64,000 nucleotides of DNA from Theropithecus gelada (GCF_003255815.1 NC_037681.1:69042053-69106052), one strand, 5' to 3'; counted from the stretch's first letter, positions 42,291 through 54,554 are shown. Translations and numbers: made by a program. The notes: generated by a model from the letters alone, not told the origin.

Positions 42291-42576
42291 TTGAGACAGA
42301 GTCTGACTCTGTTGCCTAGGCTGGAGTGAGTGGTGCGATCTCGGCTCGCTGCAACCTCTACTTCCAAGGTTCAAACAATTCTGTTGCCTCAGCCTCCCGA
42401 GTTGCTGGGATTACAGGTGTTTGCTACCACACCCAGCTAATTTTTTTGTATTTTCTGTAGAGATGCAGTTTCGCCATGTTGGCCAGGCTGGTCTCGAACT
42501 TCTGGCTTCAAGTGATTCGCCTGCCTCGGCCTCCCAAAATGCTTGGATTATAGGGATGAGCCACTGCTCTCGGCTT
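42291..42576 (-). mobile_element. Alu (S)
   Basis: Reversed Alu, directly followed by another reversed Alu. Confidence 0.9.
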
Positions 42577-42901
42577 ATTTATTTATTTTTTAGAGACAGG
42601 GTCTATTTTTTAGAGACAGGTGACAGCAGTGTCACTCACTGCTGGAGTGCAGTGACACCATCGTAGCTCACTGCAGCCTCAAACTCCTGGGCTCAAGCTA
42701 TCCTCTTGCCTCAGCCTCCCTAGTAGCTGAGACTACACGTGTGTGTGCACCACTATGCCCAGCTAAGTTTTGTATTTTTTGTAGAGATGGGGAGGTCTTG
42801 CTATGTTGACCAGACTGGTCTGAAACTCCTGTCCTCAAGTGATCCTCTTGCCTCAGCCTTTGAAAGTGTTGGGATTATAGGCATGAGCCACCACTCCTTG
42901 C
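42577..42901 (-). mobile_element. Alu (J) with rearranged tail side
   Basis: CTATTTTTTAGAGACAGG is repeated at its start, then GTGACAGCAGTGTCAC. The body is J-type (GGCTCAAGCTATCCTCTTGCC). Confidence 0.85.
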
Positions 42902-43194
42902 CCTTTTATTATTCTTAATATTGTTTATTTGTGACAACTCTTTTTCTTTATTAATATAGAGGTCTACTACTTAGTCTTTTCAAATAAACAGCTTGTTCTT
43001 GTCTATATTTTTTGTTTTTCATGATTTTTACTTTTATCTACATTTCTTCTGTTTCTAGCTACTTGAATTCATGCCTATCTTACTTTTTGTTTTTAAATTT
43101 ATTTAAATCTATAAATTTACCTCTAAATACTGCTTTAGCCACATCATACAAGTTTTAACACGTGTGTGGTGTTATGATATATGTTTTCTCTTTT

Positions 43195-43481
43195 GAGATG
43201 AAGATGGAGTCTTGCTCTGTCACCTAGGCTGGAGTGCAGTGGTGTGATCTTAGCTCACTGCAACCTCTACCTCCTGGGTTCGAGCGATCTTCCTGCCTCA
43301 GCCTCCTGAGTAGCTGGGACTACAGGGGCATGCTACCACACCAGGTTAATTTTTGTATTTTTAGTAGAGAACAGGGTTTCGCTCTGTTGGCCAGGCTGGT
43401 CTTGAACTCCCAACCTCAGGTGATCCACCTGCCTTGGCCTCCAAAGTGCTGGGATTACAGGCATGAGCTACCTTGACTGGC
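43195..43481 (-). mobile_element. Alu (S)
   Basis: Reversed full-length copy, abutting the next Alu. Confidence 0.9.
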
Positions 43482-43482
43482 C

Positions 43483-43786
43483 CTTTTTTTTTTTTTGAGA
43501 CAGGGTCTCAGTCTGTTGCCCAGGCTGTACTGGAATGAAGTGGTGTGATCATGGCTCACTGGCTCACTGCAGCCTCGACCTCCCTGACTCAAAGTCATCC
43601 TCCAGCCTCAGTCCCCACAAGCAGATGGAACTACAGGTATGCACCACCACGCCTGGCTAATTTTTGTGTTTTTGTAGAGACGGGGTTTCACCATGTTTCC
43701 CAGGCTGGTCTTGAGCTCCTGGGCTCGAGCGATCCACGGGCCTCAGCTTTCTAAAGTGCTAGGATTACAGGCGTGAGCCACTGTAT
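43483..43786 (-). mobile_element. Alu (J)
   Basis: Reversed copy with GATCATGGCTCACTGGCTCACTGCAGCC, a short internal doubling. Confidence 0.88.
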
Positions 43787-44268
43787 GCATTTAACCTCAT
43801 TTCTTACATGTACTACAAGCCTGATTTCCAATTTTATAGGCCACTCATTTTCTACTGTTTGCCCAAGCAGATGAGAAGCTTTCTGGCTGTTTTCTCAGAT
43901 TAGTAAATGATGTTCCTCTAGACCTATTTCACATATGGAGCAGCTTTTTATGGCCTCCAGCTTTTTGTAAGTGCCTCACTGACAGCTCATGGTGTAAGGT
44001 GACCATTTCCTGGACCCCTCTCACTGCATATATGGTCATTAAAGCCCCTGCCCCCAGCTATTCAGGCCTCTTGCTGCTGTGGATTTCTCTGTGAGCCCCT
44101 TGGCCTCAGCTTCCATGCATTGACCTAACTTCCACTTCCCTGTAGTTCTGGTACCTGGAGATTTCTACTTTATCTAGGTTTTAGATGATATTTTTGTTAT
44201 CATACTTTTGTTCAGTGTTTTGAAGTGTTTGGATGGGAGGATATGGTGTTAGGATATATACTATTTTT
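43787..44268. other. Putative STON1 intron, no recognised feature
   Basis: Nothing recognised before LTR copy B. Confidence 0.45.
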
Positions 44269-44992
44269 TGTCCATGGTTCCTGGCTCATAACGCCCCATA
44301 GCCCTTGTTACAATTTTTTTGTTGTAACGTTGGATGTGTTAGGCCTCAGAGGCAGCCCTCTGAGCTTCTCCTGCCCTCCTTTCACTTACCCCAAGGCCTG
44401 AATCGAATGTTCTGCCTATGACAGTGTTGTGCCCAATGCCCCGGAGGAAGGAATGCTGACATTGTGAAGCTTCCATAAAAACCCGGGAGGACTGGGTTCA
44501 TGGAGCTTCTGGATAGCTGGACACAGGGAGGTTCCCGGAGGATGGTGCACCCAGGCAGAGCACGGAAGGGCCGTGCCCTTTTCCTCATACCGCCCTACAC
44601 ATCCCCTCATCTGTATCTTTTGCAGTATTCTTTATAGTAAACCAGTAAATCTAAGTAACTTTCCCTGAGTTCTGTGAGCCGCTCCAGCAAATTAGGTGAA
44701 CCCAAAGACCGTGGTCTTGAGCCTCAACTTGAAGCGGGTCAGTCAGAAGTTCCTGAGGCTTAGACTTGTGACTGGCATGTGGAGAGGGGCAGTCTTGGGA
44801 ACTGAGCCCTCAGCCTATGGGATCTGACACTATCTCACGGTAGACAGTTCATTAGAGGACACCCAGCTGGTGTCTGTTGCTTGGTGTACTTGGTAAAAGC
44901 CCCCACACATTTGGTCACAAGAAGTCTTCTTCTGTATTGGTGATTACTATGGTATGAGAGTAGAGGAAAAACACGGTTAGAGAGTTTTTCCT
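44269..44992 (+). mobile_element. Solo LTR of the same family, copy B
   Basis: An uninterrupted copy with TCCATAAAAACCCGGGAGGA, a TTTATAGTAAACCAGTAAA region that looks like the LTR polyadenylation area, GAGCCGCTCCAGCAAATTAG and GGGATCTGACACTATCTC. No proviral genes lie beside it, so it is a solo LTR. Confidence 0.78.
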
Positions 44993-45065
44993 ATACGGAG
45001 GGATATTTCTACCCAATCTGTCATACTGACTGAGATTCTTAACTCCTAATTTAAAAGTTTCTTTT

Positions 45066-45368
45066 GGGCTGGGTGCGGTGGCTCACGCCTGTAATCCCAG
45101 AACTTTGGGAGGCTGAGGTGGGCAGACTGCTTGAGGTTAGGGCGTTCAAGACCAGCCTGGCCAACATGGTGAAACCCTGTCTCTACTAAAAATATAAAAA
45201 TTAGCTGGGCATGGTGGTGTGTGCCTGTAATCCCAGCACTCAGGAGGCTGAGGCAGGAGAGTCACTTGAACCTGGGCGGGGGCGGAGGTTGAAGTGAGCT
45301 GAGATCCTGCTACTGCACCCCAGCCTGGGAGACAGAGTGAGACTCCATCTCAAAAGAAAAAAAAAAGT
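45066..45368 (+). mobile_element. Alu (S)
   Basis: Full length; AAAGTTTCTTTT / AAAGTTTATTTT flank it. Confidence 0.9.
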
Positions 45369-45407
45369 TTATTTTGTTATATGTAAAATAGAATACAGTG
45401 AAGTAGG

Positions 45408-45702
45408 CCAGGTGCGGTGGCTCACACCTGTAATCCCAGCACTTTGGGAGGCTGAGGCAGGTGGATCACTTGAGATCAGGAGTTTGAGATCAGCCTGACC
45501 AACATGGTGAAACCCCATTTCTACTTAAAAAAAAAATAATAATAATACAAAATTAGTCAGGCATGGTGGTGCATACCTTCAGTCCCAGCTACTTGGGAGG
45601 CTGAGGCAGGAGAATCACTTGAACCTAGGAGATGGAGGTTGTAGTGAGCCGAGATCACACCACTGCACTCCATCCTGGGTGACAAGAGTGAAACTTCGTC
45701 TC

Positions 45703-45734
<32 letters not shown>
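45408..45734 (+). mobile_element. Alu (S) with CA-repeat tail
   Basis: Full length, tail changed to (CA)n. GAATACAGTGAAGTA / GAATACAGCAAAGTA form the duplication. Confidence 0.91.
45707..45734. repeat. (CA)14 microsatellite
   Basis: Fourteen CA units formed in the Alu tail. Confidence 0.96.
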
Positions 45735-45737
<3 letters not shown>

Positions 45738-46311
45738 TACAGCAAAGTAAATACATGTACATTGGCTCCTGCATGTGAAATCTCCTGCTACTAAGAGAAT
45801 GTGGCAGAGAAGAGGTCTGAATAAATAATACTGTGTGCCACTGCCACCATCTGAAACCCTGCACCCTTACTGTGGTGTCTCACCCTCATCTGTCCAATGT
45901 TTTTAGTCCAGAAAAGATCTGAATTTCCCAACCATGCTCTCCAGTCCCTAAATGCTGTCCTTTAGATCTATAGTAGATCAAAACCTCATGCTCAACTACC
46001 ATCTTAACTTACATCTATGTTGAAAAGAAAAAACCTTTGGAAAAGTTCCTATTGTCCTTGGATATGAAGACAATGTTCTGTTTCTGCTGGGCATGCATGT
46101 GTACGTGTGTCTCTAACAGTGCAGAGGTTTACATTGAGCAATTGATTCTTTACTTGTGGCTGATTCCATCTCTGGGAATGTTGATCAATATCTGTGGAGC
46201 CTATTTATAATGCCAAAAGAAGTCTACACAAATATATTTTCCCCATAGCCCTTGGCCTTCTCCTGTGGCCCTTTTAACAGCTTTATCAGTGTCCCTCTGT
46301 CAGTGACAATG
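45735..46311. other. Putative STON1 intron, no recognised feature
   Basis: Nothing recognised between Alu and MIR. Confidence 0.45.
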
Positions 46312-46510
46312 GGAAAGAAATGGGCTTTGGAGTCAAGCAGATCTGGGTTTGAATCCAAGCTTTGCCACTAATTAGATATGTGACCTTTGGCAAGTTACTT
46401 AACACCTCTGGGGCTAAATTGTCTTCTTTGTAAAACAGTAATAACAAAATCTACCTCAAAAGTTTCTGAAGATTAAGTGAGATAACTGGAAATAATATAA
46501 CCTTATTATA
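46312..46510 (+). mobile_element. MIR
   Basis: CTTTGGAGTCAAGCAGATCT, GGGTTTGAATCCAAGC and GTGACCTTTGGCAAGTTACT match the MIR consensus in + orientation. Confidence 0.85.
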
Positions 46511-46612
46511 AGCATTATGTTAATGCTCACAAATGTTAATTTCCTCCCATCATCTCCACTCCCCTACTCTGATTCTTTCAAAGTAGAATTGTGCTTCAGG
46601 AGGCCTAATTAG

Positions 46613-46893
46613 GCTAGGTGTGGTGGCCCAAGCCTGTAATTCCAGCACTTTGGGAGGCCGAGGTGGGTGGATCACTTGAGGCCAGGAGTTCGAGACCAGC
46701 CTGGCCAATGTGGTGAAACCCTATCTCTATAAAAATACAAAAATTAGCCAGACATGGTGGTTCATGTGTGTAATCCCAGCTACTCAGGAGGCTGAGGCAC
46801 AAGGATTGCTTGAGCCTGGGAGGCGGAGCCAATATCTCAGCACTGCACTCTAGCCTGGGCGACTGTCTCAAAAAAAAAAAAAAAAAAAAAAAA
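46613..46893 (+). mobile_element. Alu with right-arm deletion
   Basis: AGGCGGAGCCAATATCTCAGC and CTGGGCGACTGTCTC show losses in the right monomer; A22 tail. Confidence 0.87.
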
Positions 46894-46952
46894 GGTCTAA
46901 TCAGAGACCTTTTGGGGAGTGGCCATGGATACTCCTAATATCTTGACTTTTT

Positions 46953-47245
46953 TTGGGGGGGGGAGACAGAGTATCACTCTGTTGCCCAGGCTGGAGTGCA
47001 GTGGTGCAATCTCTGCTCACTGTAACCTCTGCTTCCCGGGTTTAAGCGATTCTCCTGCCTCAGCCTCCTGAGTAGCTGGGATTACAGGCACCCGCTACCA
47101 TGCCCAGCTGATTTTTGTATTTCTAGTAGAGATGGGGTTTCACCATGTTGGCCAGGCTGATCTCAAACTCCTGACGTCAGGTGATCCACCTGCCTCGGCC
47201 TCCCAAAGTGCTGGGATTACATGTGTGAGCCATTGCACCCGACCA
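46953..47245 (-). mobile_element. Alu (S)
   Basis: Reversed; ATATCTTGACTTTTTT / ATATCTTGATTTTTTT is the duplication. Faces the + Alu at 46613. Confidence 0.9.
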
Positions 47246-47497
47246 TATCTTGATTTTTTTGGTAATCAATTTAGATTTATTTTGGATGAATTTCCTGAAA
47301 CTTTTTGGACAGCCAGTTTATTTTGCTTCTGTACGAGCTGTTAGTAGGCCTCCCAGCCTATTGCTGGATCTTTCTATAGAGTAGCTGCGTTGTTACTAAG
47401 AACCATGTCCCTCTTAACCAGAAATAGCTCTTTGCCTTATTTGTTGGTGCTCCTGCCTTTTAGGAGATAAAAACTCTTTATTTCATTTTTAAAGATA

Positions 47498-47803
47498 CCT
47501 TTTTTTTTTTTTTGAGATGGAGTCTTGCTCTATCGCCCAGGCTGGAGTGCAGTGGTGGGATCTCGGCTCACTATAACCTTCTGTAACCTTTGCCTCCTGG
47601 GTTCAAACAATTTTCCTGCCTCAGCCTCCCAAGTAGCTGGGACTACAGGCATACACTACCACACCCAGCTAATGTTTGTATTTTTAGTAGAGATGGGGTT
47701 TCTGCATGTTGACTAGGCTGGTTTTGAACTCCTGGCCTCAGGTGATCTACCCGCCTCAGCCTCCCAAAGTTTTGGGATTACAGGCATGAGCCACCGCTCC
47801 CGA
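47498..47803 (-). mobile_element. Alu (S)
   Basis: Reversed full-length copy; ACCTTCTGTAACCTTTGCC is a short internal doubling. Confidence 0.9.
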
Positions 47804-48153
47804 CAAAAATAACATTTTAAATGCAAAGACCCCAGAGAGACTATGTAACATGTAAATATCAGCTAGATCCACTTCTGGGACTAGGTTTTCCCAGGAGGGA
47901 TCATGAAGTCCCCAAGTGATTGAGGAGTAGGTGGGGGTAGGGAATCAGCAAAGGGGTGGCTGGAGGAGATAGAAAAACTGAAGGTATTTTTTTGAGAATT
48001 TTACAAGACCTAAAATCTGCCTGTTTTATAGCAGTCATTTATCTGGGCCCTGTGGAATCTGTATTTGGCTCAGAGCATGTTGCTTTTTGCAAGTGTCTCA
48101 TCAGAAATAATAATAATGACGATAGCTATGACTATTCTCTTTTTTTCTTCTTT

Positions 48154-48158
<5 letters not shown>

Positions 48159-48186
<28 letters not shown>

Positions 48187-48208
48187 CTGTCTGTCTGTCT
48201 GTCTGTCT
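48159..48208. repeat. Compound (GT)n(CTGT)n microsatellite
   Basis: Fourteen GT units followed by about five CTGT units. Confidence 0.95.
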
Positions 48209-48519
48209 AGACCTCTGATCATGACTTCTTAAGTAGAGGAAAAGACTATCATGAAAATAAAACATAATTAGAATTATGGATTTGCCTTCATGTAAATATC
48301 TGTGGCTCAGAGCACAAAAATAGCTTTTCCATTGCAGAGCTAAGTCAGGAGTTTCATGAGAAATTGAGCATTGATAATCTAATTTAAAACAGCTATGGCC
48401 CAGAAATTCAGAGAAAGGGCTGACACGTTGGCCTCTGTTCATACCTTTGAATGTTTTTTTCCTAGCTTATGGTAACTCTTATTCAGGGACAGTTTGGAAG
48501 GATGATAAGGCCATAAGGT

Positions 48520-48821
48520 TTTTGTTTTGTTTTGTTTTGAGACAGAGTCTTGCTCTGTTGCTTAGGCTGGAATGAAACGGCATGATCTTGGCTGACTGCA
48601 ATCTCTGCTTCCCGGGTTCAGGCGATCCTCCTGCCTTAGCCTCCCTAGTAGCTGGGATTATAGGCGCCCACCAACATGCCTGGCTAGTTTTTGTATTTTT
48701 AGTAGAAATGGGGGTTTCACCATGCTGGCCAGGCTTGTCTTGAACTCCTGACCTCAAATGATCCACCTGCCTTGGCCTCCCAAAGTGTGGGGATTACAGG
48801 CATGAGCCACTGAGCCTGGCC
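48520..48821 (-). mobile_element. Alu (S)
   Basis: Reversed with (TTTTG)n tail side; CCATAAGGTTT on both sides. Confidence 0.91.
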
Positions 48822-50379
48822 ATAAGGTTTGATGCTACAAACCTTGTTTTTGTTGGCTTCCGTTTAGTGTTAACACGAACGTAGAGAAAAATTTTAATCT
48901 CAATCCTTTGCAACCAGGAATCTCTCCTACTGCAGCTCCCGGCCTGTTGCTCATTTGTGGCTTAAGGCAGAGCCTTAAACATCTTGTGAAAATCCCGATG
49001 CCTCTGTTAGTCTTGGCTTCAGCAGAAGGTGCCTAGTTGAGGTCATTCTCAGTAGAACACTGAGAATGTGCTCAGGTGCTCCTGATTTTCAGAAAAAATT
49101 ACCTTGTTAAAAAAAATGTGATCAGGCTTTCCTGGGAATTGTCTGATAGGCTCGGACTTGCCTAGGTCAACATTTTTCTTCAGTAAGGCAGGAAATAGTT
49201 ATTTTGGGCATCTGACATCATCTTTATCAATCATCTGACTATAAACTCCAAGCAAGAGTGGCTCTATACCACATGTGATGGGGTTTTGCCAGCTTTCAAC
49301 AGCCCCTGCTTGTCGGTATTGGCCTCCTCCACACCCACATATTCCCATCCTTGCCAGATGTTCTGACTTAACTGTTCACATGTGCGCACCCACACGGGCG
49401 TGCAGACCCCGGCCAGCCATGTGTCCCTGCTGCAAACTCCTGCCCCTAGTGGCCGGCTTGCTGTCTGTCTAACCAGAGGGGCCATCTTTCCGTGATTCTC
49501 TGAGGACTGCCTCAGTCACTCTCTGCCTTCGGAGACGGAGACACACAGAATCTCCTCACCAGACAGGCACTGGCTCCTTTACTGGTTTCCTCATCTGCCT
49601 GTGCTCCTCACTCCATGGCTGTGTATCACCTAGTTAATTTAACCTTATCCTTCCTGGAAATTTTCTGTTTGTCTTCTGATTTGTTACTTTGCTTGGACTT
49701 GACTTCTCTTTCCTTCCCGGCAGTGACCTCACTTTGTTTAGGACTTCTCTACCTCCACCCCCTTGTGATGTATATGGCTCATGCCTTTAGCCCCACTTAC
49801 TGAGCAGCTGCTCTGATTCAGGTACCTACATATCACGATTGGTCATGATGCTAAGGCTGCCATCACTTTCTGGGGCCACCAAGTCACTGTGGAGAATGAT
49901 GAGGGTGATGTTGCAGTTCTGCAAAGCTTTGGGGAAATTTCCCCATGCCATGAGAGATGTATATGAAAAACAATTCCTTCTCTCCTCTTATATTTCATAT
50001 TTAAAAAACAAATGTGTGGGGGCAGAGTTGTCAGGTTTCAACCCTCGTGTCTTACCTGAGTTTCTGCCGTAGCCTCCTATCTAACATTCTTGCTGTTGGC
50101 CTTGCCCATCCTCCAGTCTGTCCTCTGCTCTTTCTAAAATTCTGATTTGATCCTGTTTATTGTCTCTTTTAAGTCTTTTCACTGCATCCTCATTTTCTTT
50201 TGGATAAAATCAAGCTTTAACATGAGACAGAATGGCTTCTTCAACCTCACTTGCCTGTAGTTCTCTCCCTGTGTCACCTGCATTAACTCCTGGCTCCAGC
50301 CCGGCTGTCTCCCTGCAGTCAGATTCTCTCCTCCATCCCTGTCTTTGCACACACACTCAGCTCTGTGCACTCTGTTCTG
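48822..50379. other. Alu-free intron segment
   Basis: About 1.55 kb without a recognised repeat or exon; only short, uninformative open frames. Confidence 0.45.
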
Positions 50380-50697
50380 CCTGAGCATATCAGCCTTCAA
50401 GATTTAGCTCGGAAGCTCATGCCTCCATGAGGTCTTTGGAGTCCTCCAGGACCTGCAGTTTTGTCCCCCCATCACAATTATGGACACTTGCCACCATCAT
50501 TCCTGCCAATCTTGATAAGGCATCTGGCTTTGCGTCCCCCACTGGATTTGGCTTTATCACATGAGCAAAGTACTTCAGAATTGTCTCCTAGACAAAAAAT
50601 GCCCTAAGCTAAAGGACTATGATGTGTTTTTACTTGCAGCAGTGTATGGCATACTTGTAAGAGTTCTCAGTTATTGCTGTTGAATGAATGCATGAAA
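50380..50697 (+). mobile_element. L2, diverged
   Basis: Ends GTGTATGGCATACTTGTAAG ... TTGCTGTTGAATGAATGCATG, the L2 tail. CCTCCATGAGGTCTTTGG further upstream resembles the L2 3' region. Confidence 0.6.
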
Positions 50698-50701
50698 GAA
50701 T

Positions 50702-50829
50702 TATTATTTTTAGAGATGGGGGTCTTGCTATGTTGCCCAGTCTAGTCCCGAACTCCTGGCCTCAAGCAATCCTCCTGCTTTGGCCTCCCAAAGTACTGGG
50801 ATTACAGGTATGAGCTGCTGTGCCTGGCC
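50702..50829 (-). mobile_element. Alu left monomer (FLAM/J)
   Basis: Only GAGATGGGGGTCTTGCTATG to GTGCCTGGCC, one half. Confidence 0.85.
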
Positions 50830-50924
50830 ATACAAGAATCAATTCACACACACCTTTCACCACTCTGCATGAACACACACCAAGACATAGATCCCAATGG
50901 GAAGCTTACTTCAAATCTTACTGA

Positions 50925-50990
50925 GAATATTTACAAAGCACATAGTAGGTGCTTAGTGAGTTTCTGTTGAGTCAAATAAAGAATGAATGC
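50925..50990 (+). mobile_element. L2 tail fragment
   Basis: AAAGCACATAGTAGGTGCTTAGTGAG followed by AATAAAGAATGAATGC resembles the L2 tail. Confidence 0.5.
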
Positions 50991-51074
50991 ACATCCACAC
51001 AGACTATGGAAAATTTACTCCAAAATACACTCAGAAGAGAGGCATAATATAACCTTACTTCCTTTTAACTACAG

Positions 51075-51240
51075 TGTAAAGAATATGGGGCTGGAAAATA
51101 AGATTAGAGCTCGTGTTTATCTTCTCAGCTATGTTACTCCAAATGAATCAATTGATCTCTCTGTACTCTTATTTCCTCATCTCTCAAATGAAATGTTAGA
51201 AAAGATAATATTTAATGCCCACTGAACATTCTAACTTCAA
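51075..51240 (+). mobile_element. MIR, diverged
   Basis: CTATGTTACTCCAAATGAA and TATTTCCTCATCTCTCAAATG resemble the MIR core. Confidence 0.5.
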
Positions 51241-52499
51241 TTATTATTAGGCTTAAAGTCAAATGAACAGTGCTTTACAATCAGTAACGTGAATTTGGGA
51301 CTCTGATTTTTAAGCCTCACCATGCAGTGTGTTCATGACAGGCCCTTAGCACTGGGCAGAGCTGCAAAGATGAAACCAAGAGATGGACCAGAGTTTGCCT
51401 AAAGTGAGGCAGGAGGCCACGACTTGGTTGTTAAGCAAACACAGAGCTACAGGGCATGGCCAGGATGAGAAGCCCTGAGGCAGGGACAGCAGTCAGTGTC
51501 CCATGGTAGTGTGGGGTCAAAGCTGGCCTGAGATCACCAGGAAACAAGCATGGAAGTGAGCTGGGCAGTGTGCTTTCAGGGATACACTGAAAATGTGCCC
51601 TGATCTCAGGGAAGACTTCTAGAAATCTCAGTGCAAACCATCAATGCCAGCTGTTTATCTCAAGTTATCTGAAGGATGGGTAAGTGAAAAGTGTTTAGAT
51701 TTAGTTGATATCTCCCAGAGCGTAGATAGAAGCCAGGAGGAGGTTAATTTGGGGTTAATAGGAAGGAGAAGAGTTTAATCTTGTCTACAGGATAATGAGA
51801 TGAACTCACGTATACAGTAATGAGGTCTCCATCACTGGAAGAGTTTACACAGCACAGGGTAATTCCCCATCGGGGACGCTGTATTAGGGATTCCTGAATT
51901 GTGAGGGTTGGACTAGATGCGGCTTAAAGTTTTTTTTCTGCTTGTCATGTCCTTACCAAATCAAGTCTAGGTAAACATTTTCAGATCCCGTAGCCCTTCC
52001 TTTTGTGAAATGATCTCAGCATGCCCTGATGTCCTGGTGACCAGCCTTTGGTACCTCTTTAGTCTTTGAATGTCCCCCTTAAAGTGGAGCTCCTTGAATG
52101 GGACCTCATTTGCCAGGATGTGGCTTGGCCAGGGCCTTTCTAGGGACATAACACAATTTTTAGAGGTAATGGACTTCGTTTATTATATCCTTATCTGTTT
52201 TCTCGCTCTGAGCTGAGCTGTAAAAGCACATAGCATTGAGCCTCGGCTGCTTCTGGTACATGCTTATGCCACCTCAGGTGTTGGGAGACTTCCTTTCCTT
52301 CCATTCCACTTTTATCTGCTGGAGAACCTGGGGTAAATGTAATCTAGACACTGACTCTGAGGCTCTGTCCTGGGAACTTCCATGGCGTTCCATTCTTGCT
52401 TTCTCAAGAGCCTCATACTTTACACAAAAATGCTTGCTTTCTCTGTCTTTTGTTTCTTTTCTTCTTTCATTTTTCATTTTGTTTTTCTTACTTTCTTTC
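51241..52499. other. Alu-free intron segment
   Basis: About 1.25 kb; possibly an unidentified old repeat near 51970-52150. No exon seen. Confidence 0.4.
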
Positions 52500-52780
52500 T
52501 TGAGACAGATCTCCCTCTGTCGCCCAGGTGGAGTGAAGTGGCGCGATGTCGGCCCACTGAAGCCTCCACCTCCCGGGTTCAAGTGATTCTCAAGCCCCAG
52601 TCTCCCAAGTAACTGGGATTACAGGTGCACACCACCACACTAACCTAGTTTTTGTATTTTTAGTAGATATGGGGGTTTCGCCATGTTGCCCAGGCTGGTC
52701 TTGAACTACTGACCCCGGGTGATCTGCCTGCCTTGCCCTCCCAAAGTGCTGGGATTACGGGCATGAGCTACCATGGCTGG
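52500..52780 (-). mobile_element. Alu
   Basis: Reversed copy with several small losses; CT-rich tail side. Confidence 0.88.
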
Positions 52781-52899
52781 TCTCATTTTTCTTTTTTATC
52801 TCTTCTTTCTCAACCCTCCGTGCCCACTGAAAACTACAACATCTTTACTGTGCAGTGTTTTTTTTTTTTTTCAAACTCTTGGCTCTCTTGGTATCCTAG

Positions 52900-53042
52900 T
52901 GAATAGGAATGTGGGCGGCTTCTAAGCTCCTTTGTGCACATGAAGAAAAACGCCCAGAGAAGTTAGTGACTTGCTTAATTTACTGGCAGAGTCAATGAGC
53001 CCGGAACCCAGATTTTTTGACTTCCTTCTCAGCCTCTGTCCT
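52900..53042 (-). mobile_element. MIR-like fragment
   Basis: AGAGAAGTTAGTGACTTGC and GAGCCCGGAACCCAGATT resemble the reversed MIR core. Confidence 0.45.
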
Positions 53043-53511
53043 GGAGATCACAGTGCATTTGCTAATAGCACTGGAGTCACAAAGAGCAGCAAGCTGTTTT
53101 CCCTCTGTGTGGTCATTGTACCAAAAGAATTTATCTGGGAAACAATCCCAGGCTTCCATAGACTTAGTAAGACCACACTGAAATAAACTAAAAAGAGTAA
53201 CAAGAGCAGTAGAATTTATCAAGTGCTTCCTATTTTTCAAAGAAACTTTCAAGTCCATCACCTTATATGATGCTCCCTGAAGCACTTAAGGTAGAAGAAC
53301 CCATAGGAACCTCCTTTTGTAGGTAAAGGTCAAGGATGGAGTCCAGGCCTGGAGTGGGTAGAGGAGGCTGCTGGTCCACAAACCTTCCATGAAGCTATGC
53401 TTCAGAAAACCAAGGAAAGGGAATGAGTTGTTTCCATCTGGTATCAAAGGTGTGGAGGCCCTGAGGACAGACCTAGGGCTCTGGTTTGTCAGTGGTTCAA
53501 GAAGCAGCCTC
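53043..53511. other. Intron, no recognised feature
   Basis: Perhaps a second MIR-like remnant near 53205-53330; otherwise nothing. Confidence 0.4.
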
Positions 53512-53822
53512 GGCCGGGCGTGGTGGCTCACACCTGTAATCCCAGCACTTTGGGAGGCTGAGGAGGACGGATGACTTGAGGTCAGGGGTTCGAGACACCA
53601 GCCTGGCCAACATGGTGAAACCCCTTCTCTACTAAAAATACAAAAATTATCCGGGCGTGGTGGTGGGCTCCTATAATCCCAGCTACTTGGGAAGCTGAGA
53701 CAGGAGAATGGCTTGAACTCAGAGGGGCGGAGGTTGCAGCAAGCCGAGATCGCGTCACTGCACTCCAGCCTGGAAGACAGAGTGAGACTCTATCTCAAAA
53801 AAAAAAAAAAAAAAGAAAGAAA
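53512..53822 (+). mobile_element. Alu (S)
   Basis: Full length; AAGCAGCCT on both sides; A18 then (GAAA)n tail. Confidence 0.91.
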
Positions 53823-54185
53823 GAAAAAGCAGCCTAGTTCCAGGTTTGGAGGTAGGAACTTGGCTGGGGGTAGGCGGGGTGGTGGGGCAGACTCTTGTCC
53901 TCAAGACCAGGCCAGCTCCAGCTGAGCAGGTTGGGAGAATATAAGTCCAGACAGGAGGGAAGAGTGCTGGCTTGGGAAACCAGTTGTTAAGACATGGGAC
54001 AGCTGGGCAGTGGCCCCCAGGCAGTGAGGTAGCTTCTAGGATCCAGTAGATGCTCTAGTTGGAGATTCTGAAGTGTGGAGCAAGACTTGGGAGTCTTGTC
54101 AGGATCTTAGGTTACTCAGACATTTATTCAGCACCTATCAACAAGCACTCAGTGAATATAAATATATCTCAAACATATTTTTATA

Positions 54186-54473
54186 CTGGGCGCTGTGGCT
54201 CATGCTTGTAAGCCCAGCCCCTTGGGAGGCTAAGGGGAGTGGATCACCTGAGGTTAGTAGTTTGAGAACAACATGGTGAAACCCTCTCTCTACTAAATAC
54301 AAAAAATTAGCTGGGCGTGGTGGTGCATATGTTTAATCCCAGCTACATGGGAGCCTGAGGCAGGAGAATTGCTTGAACCAGAAGGCGGAGGTTGTAGTGA
54401 GCCGAGATTGCACCATTGTACTCCAGCCTGGGCAACAAGAGTGAAACTCTGTCTCAAAAAAAACAAACAGAAA
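54186..54473 (+). mobile_element. Alu (S)
   Basis: Full length with small losses; CTCAAACATATTTTTATA / CCTCACATATTTATAG flank it. Confidence 0.89.
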
Positions 54474-54503
54474 CCTCACATATTTATAGTGTTTCTTATG
54501 AGA

Positions 54504-54545
54504 ATATATATATGTGTGTGTGTGTGTGTGTATATAGATATATCT
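54504..54545. repeat. (AT)n(GT)n(AT)n microsatellite
   Basis: AT units on either side of a GT core. Confidence 0.9.
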
Positions 54546-54554
54546 CATATATTT

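Larger units (their letters stand above)
40000..43190 (-). mobile_element. Old antisense LINE-1 (ORF2 region) broken by Alus
   Basis: The non-Alu parts (40000-40932, 41241-41337, 41641-41775, 42099-42290, 42902-43185) read as reversed diverged L1 ORF2. Examples are AGCATGAAGTTTGCTTAAGG near 40592, AGTATTTTATTTAGGATTTTTGC near 40858 and TTGGTATCAAGCTTGTATTA near 41267. Five Alus have inserted into it. It is non-coding, in the putative STON1 intron. Confidence 0.65.

Noticed and set aside
3380..44992. The two LTRs as ends of a single 40-kb provirus
   Set aside because: The interval holds a gene end, a CpG island and unrelated repeats, with no retroviral genes; they are separate solo LTRs.
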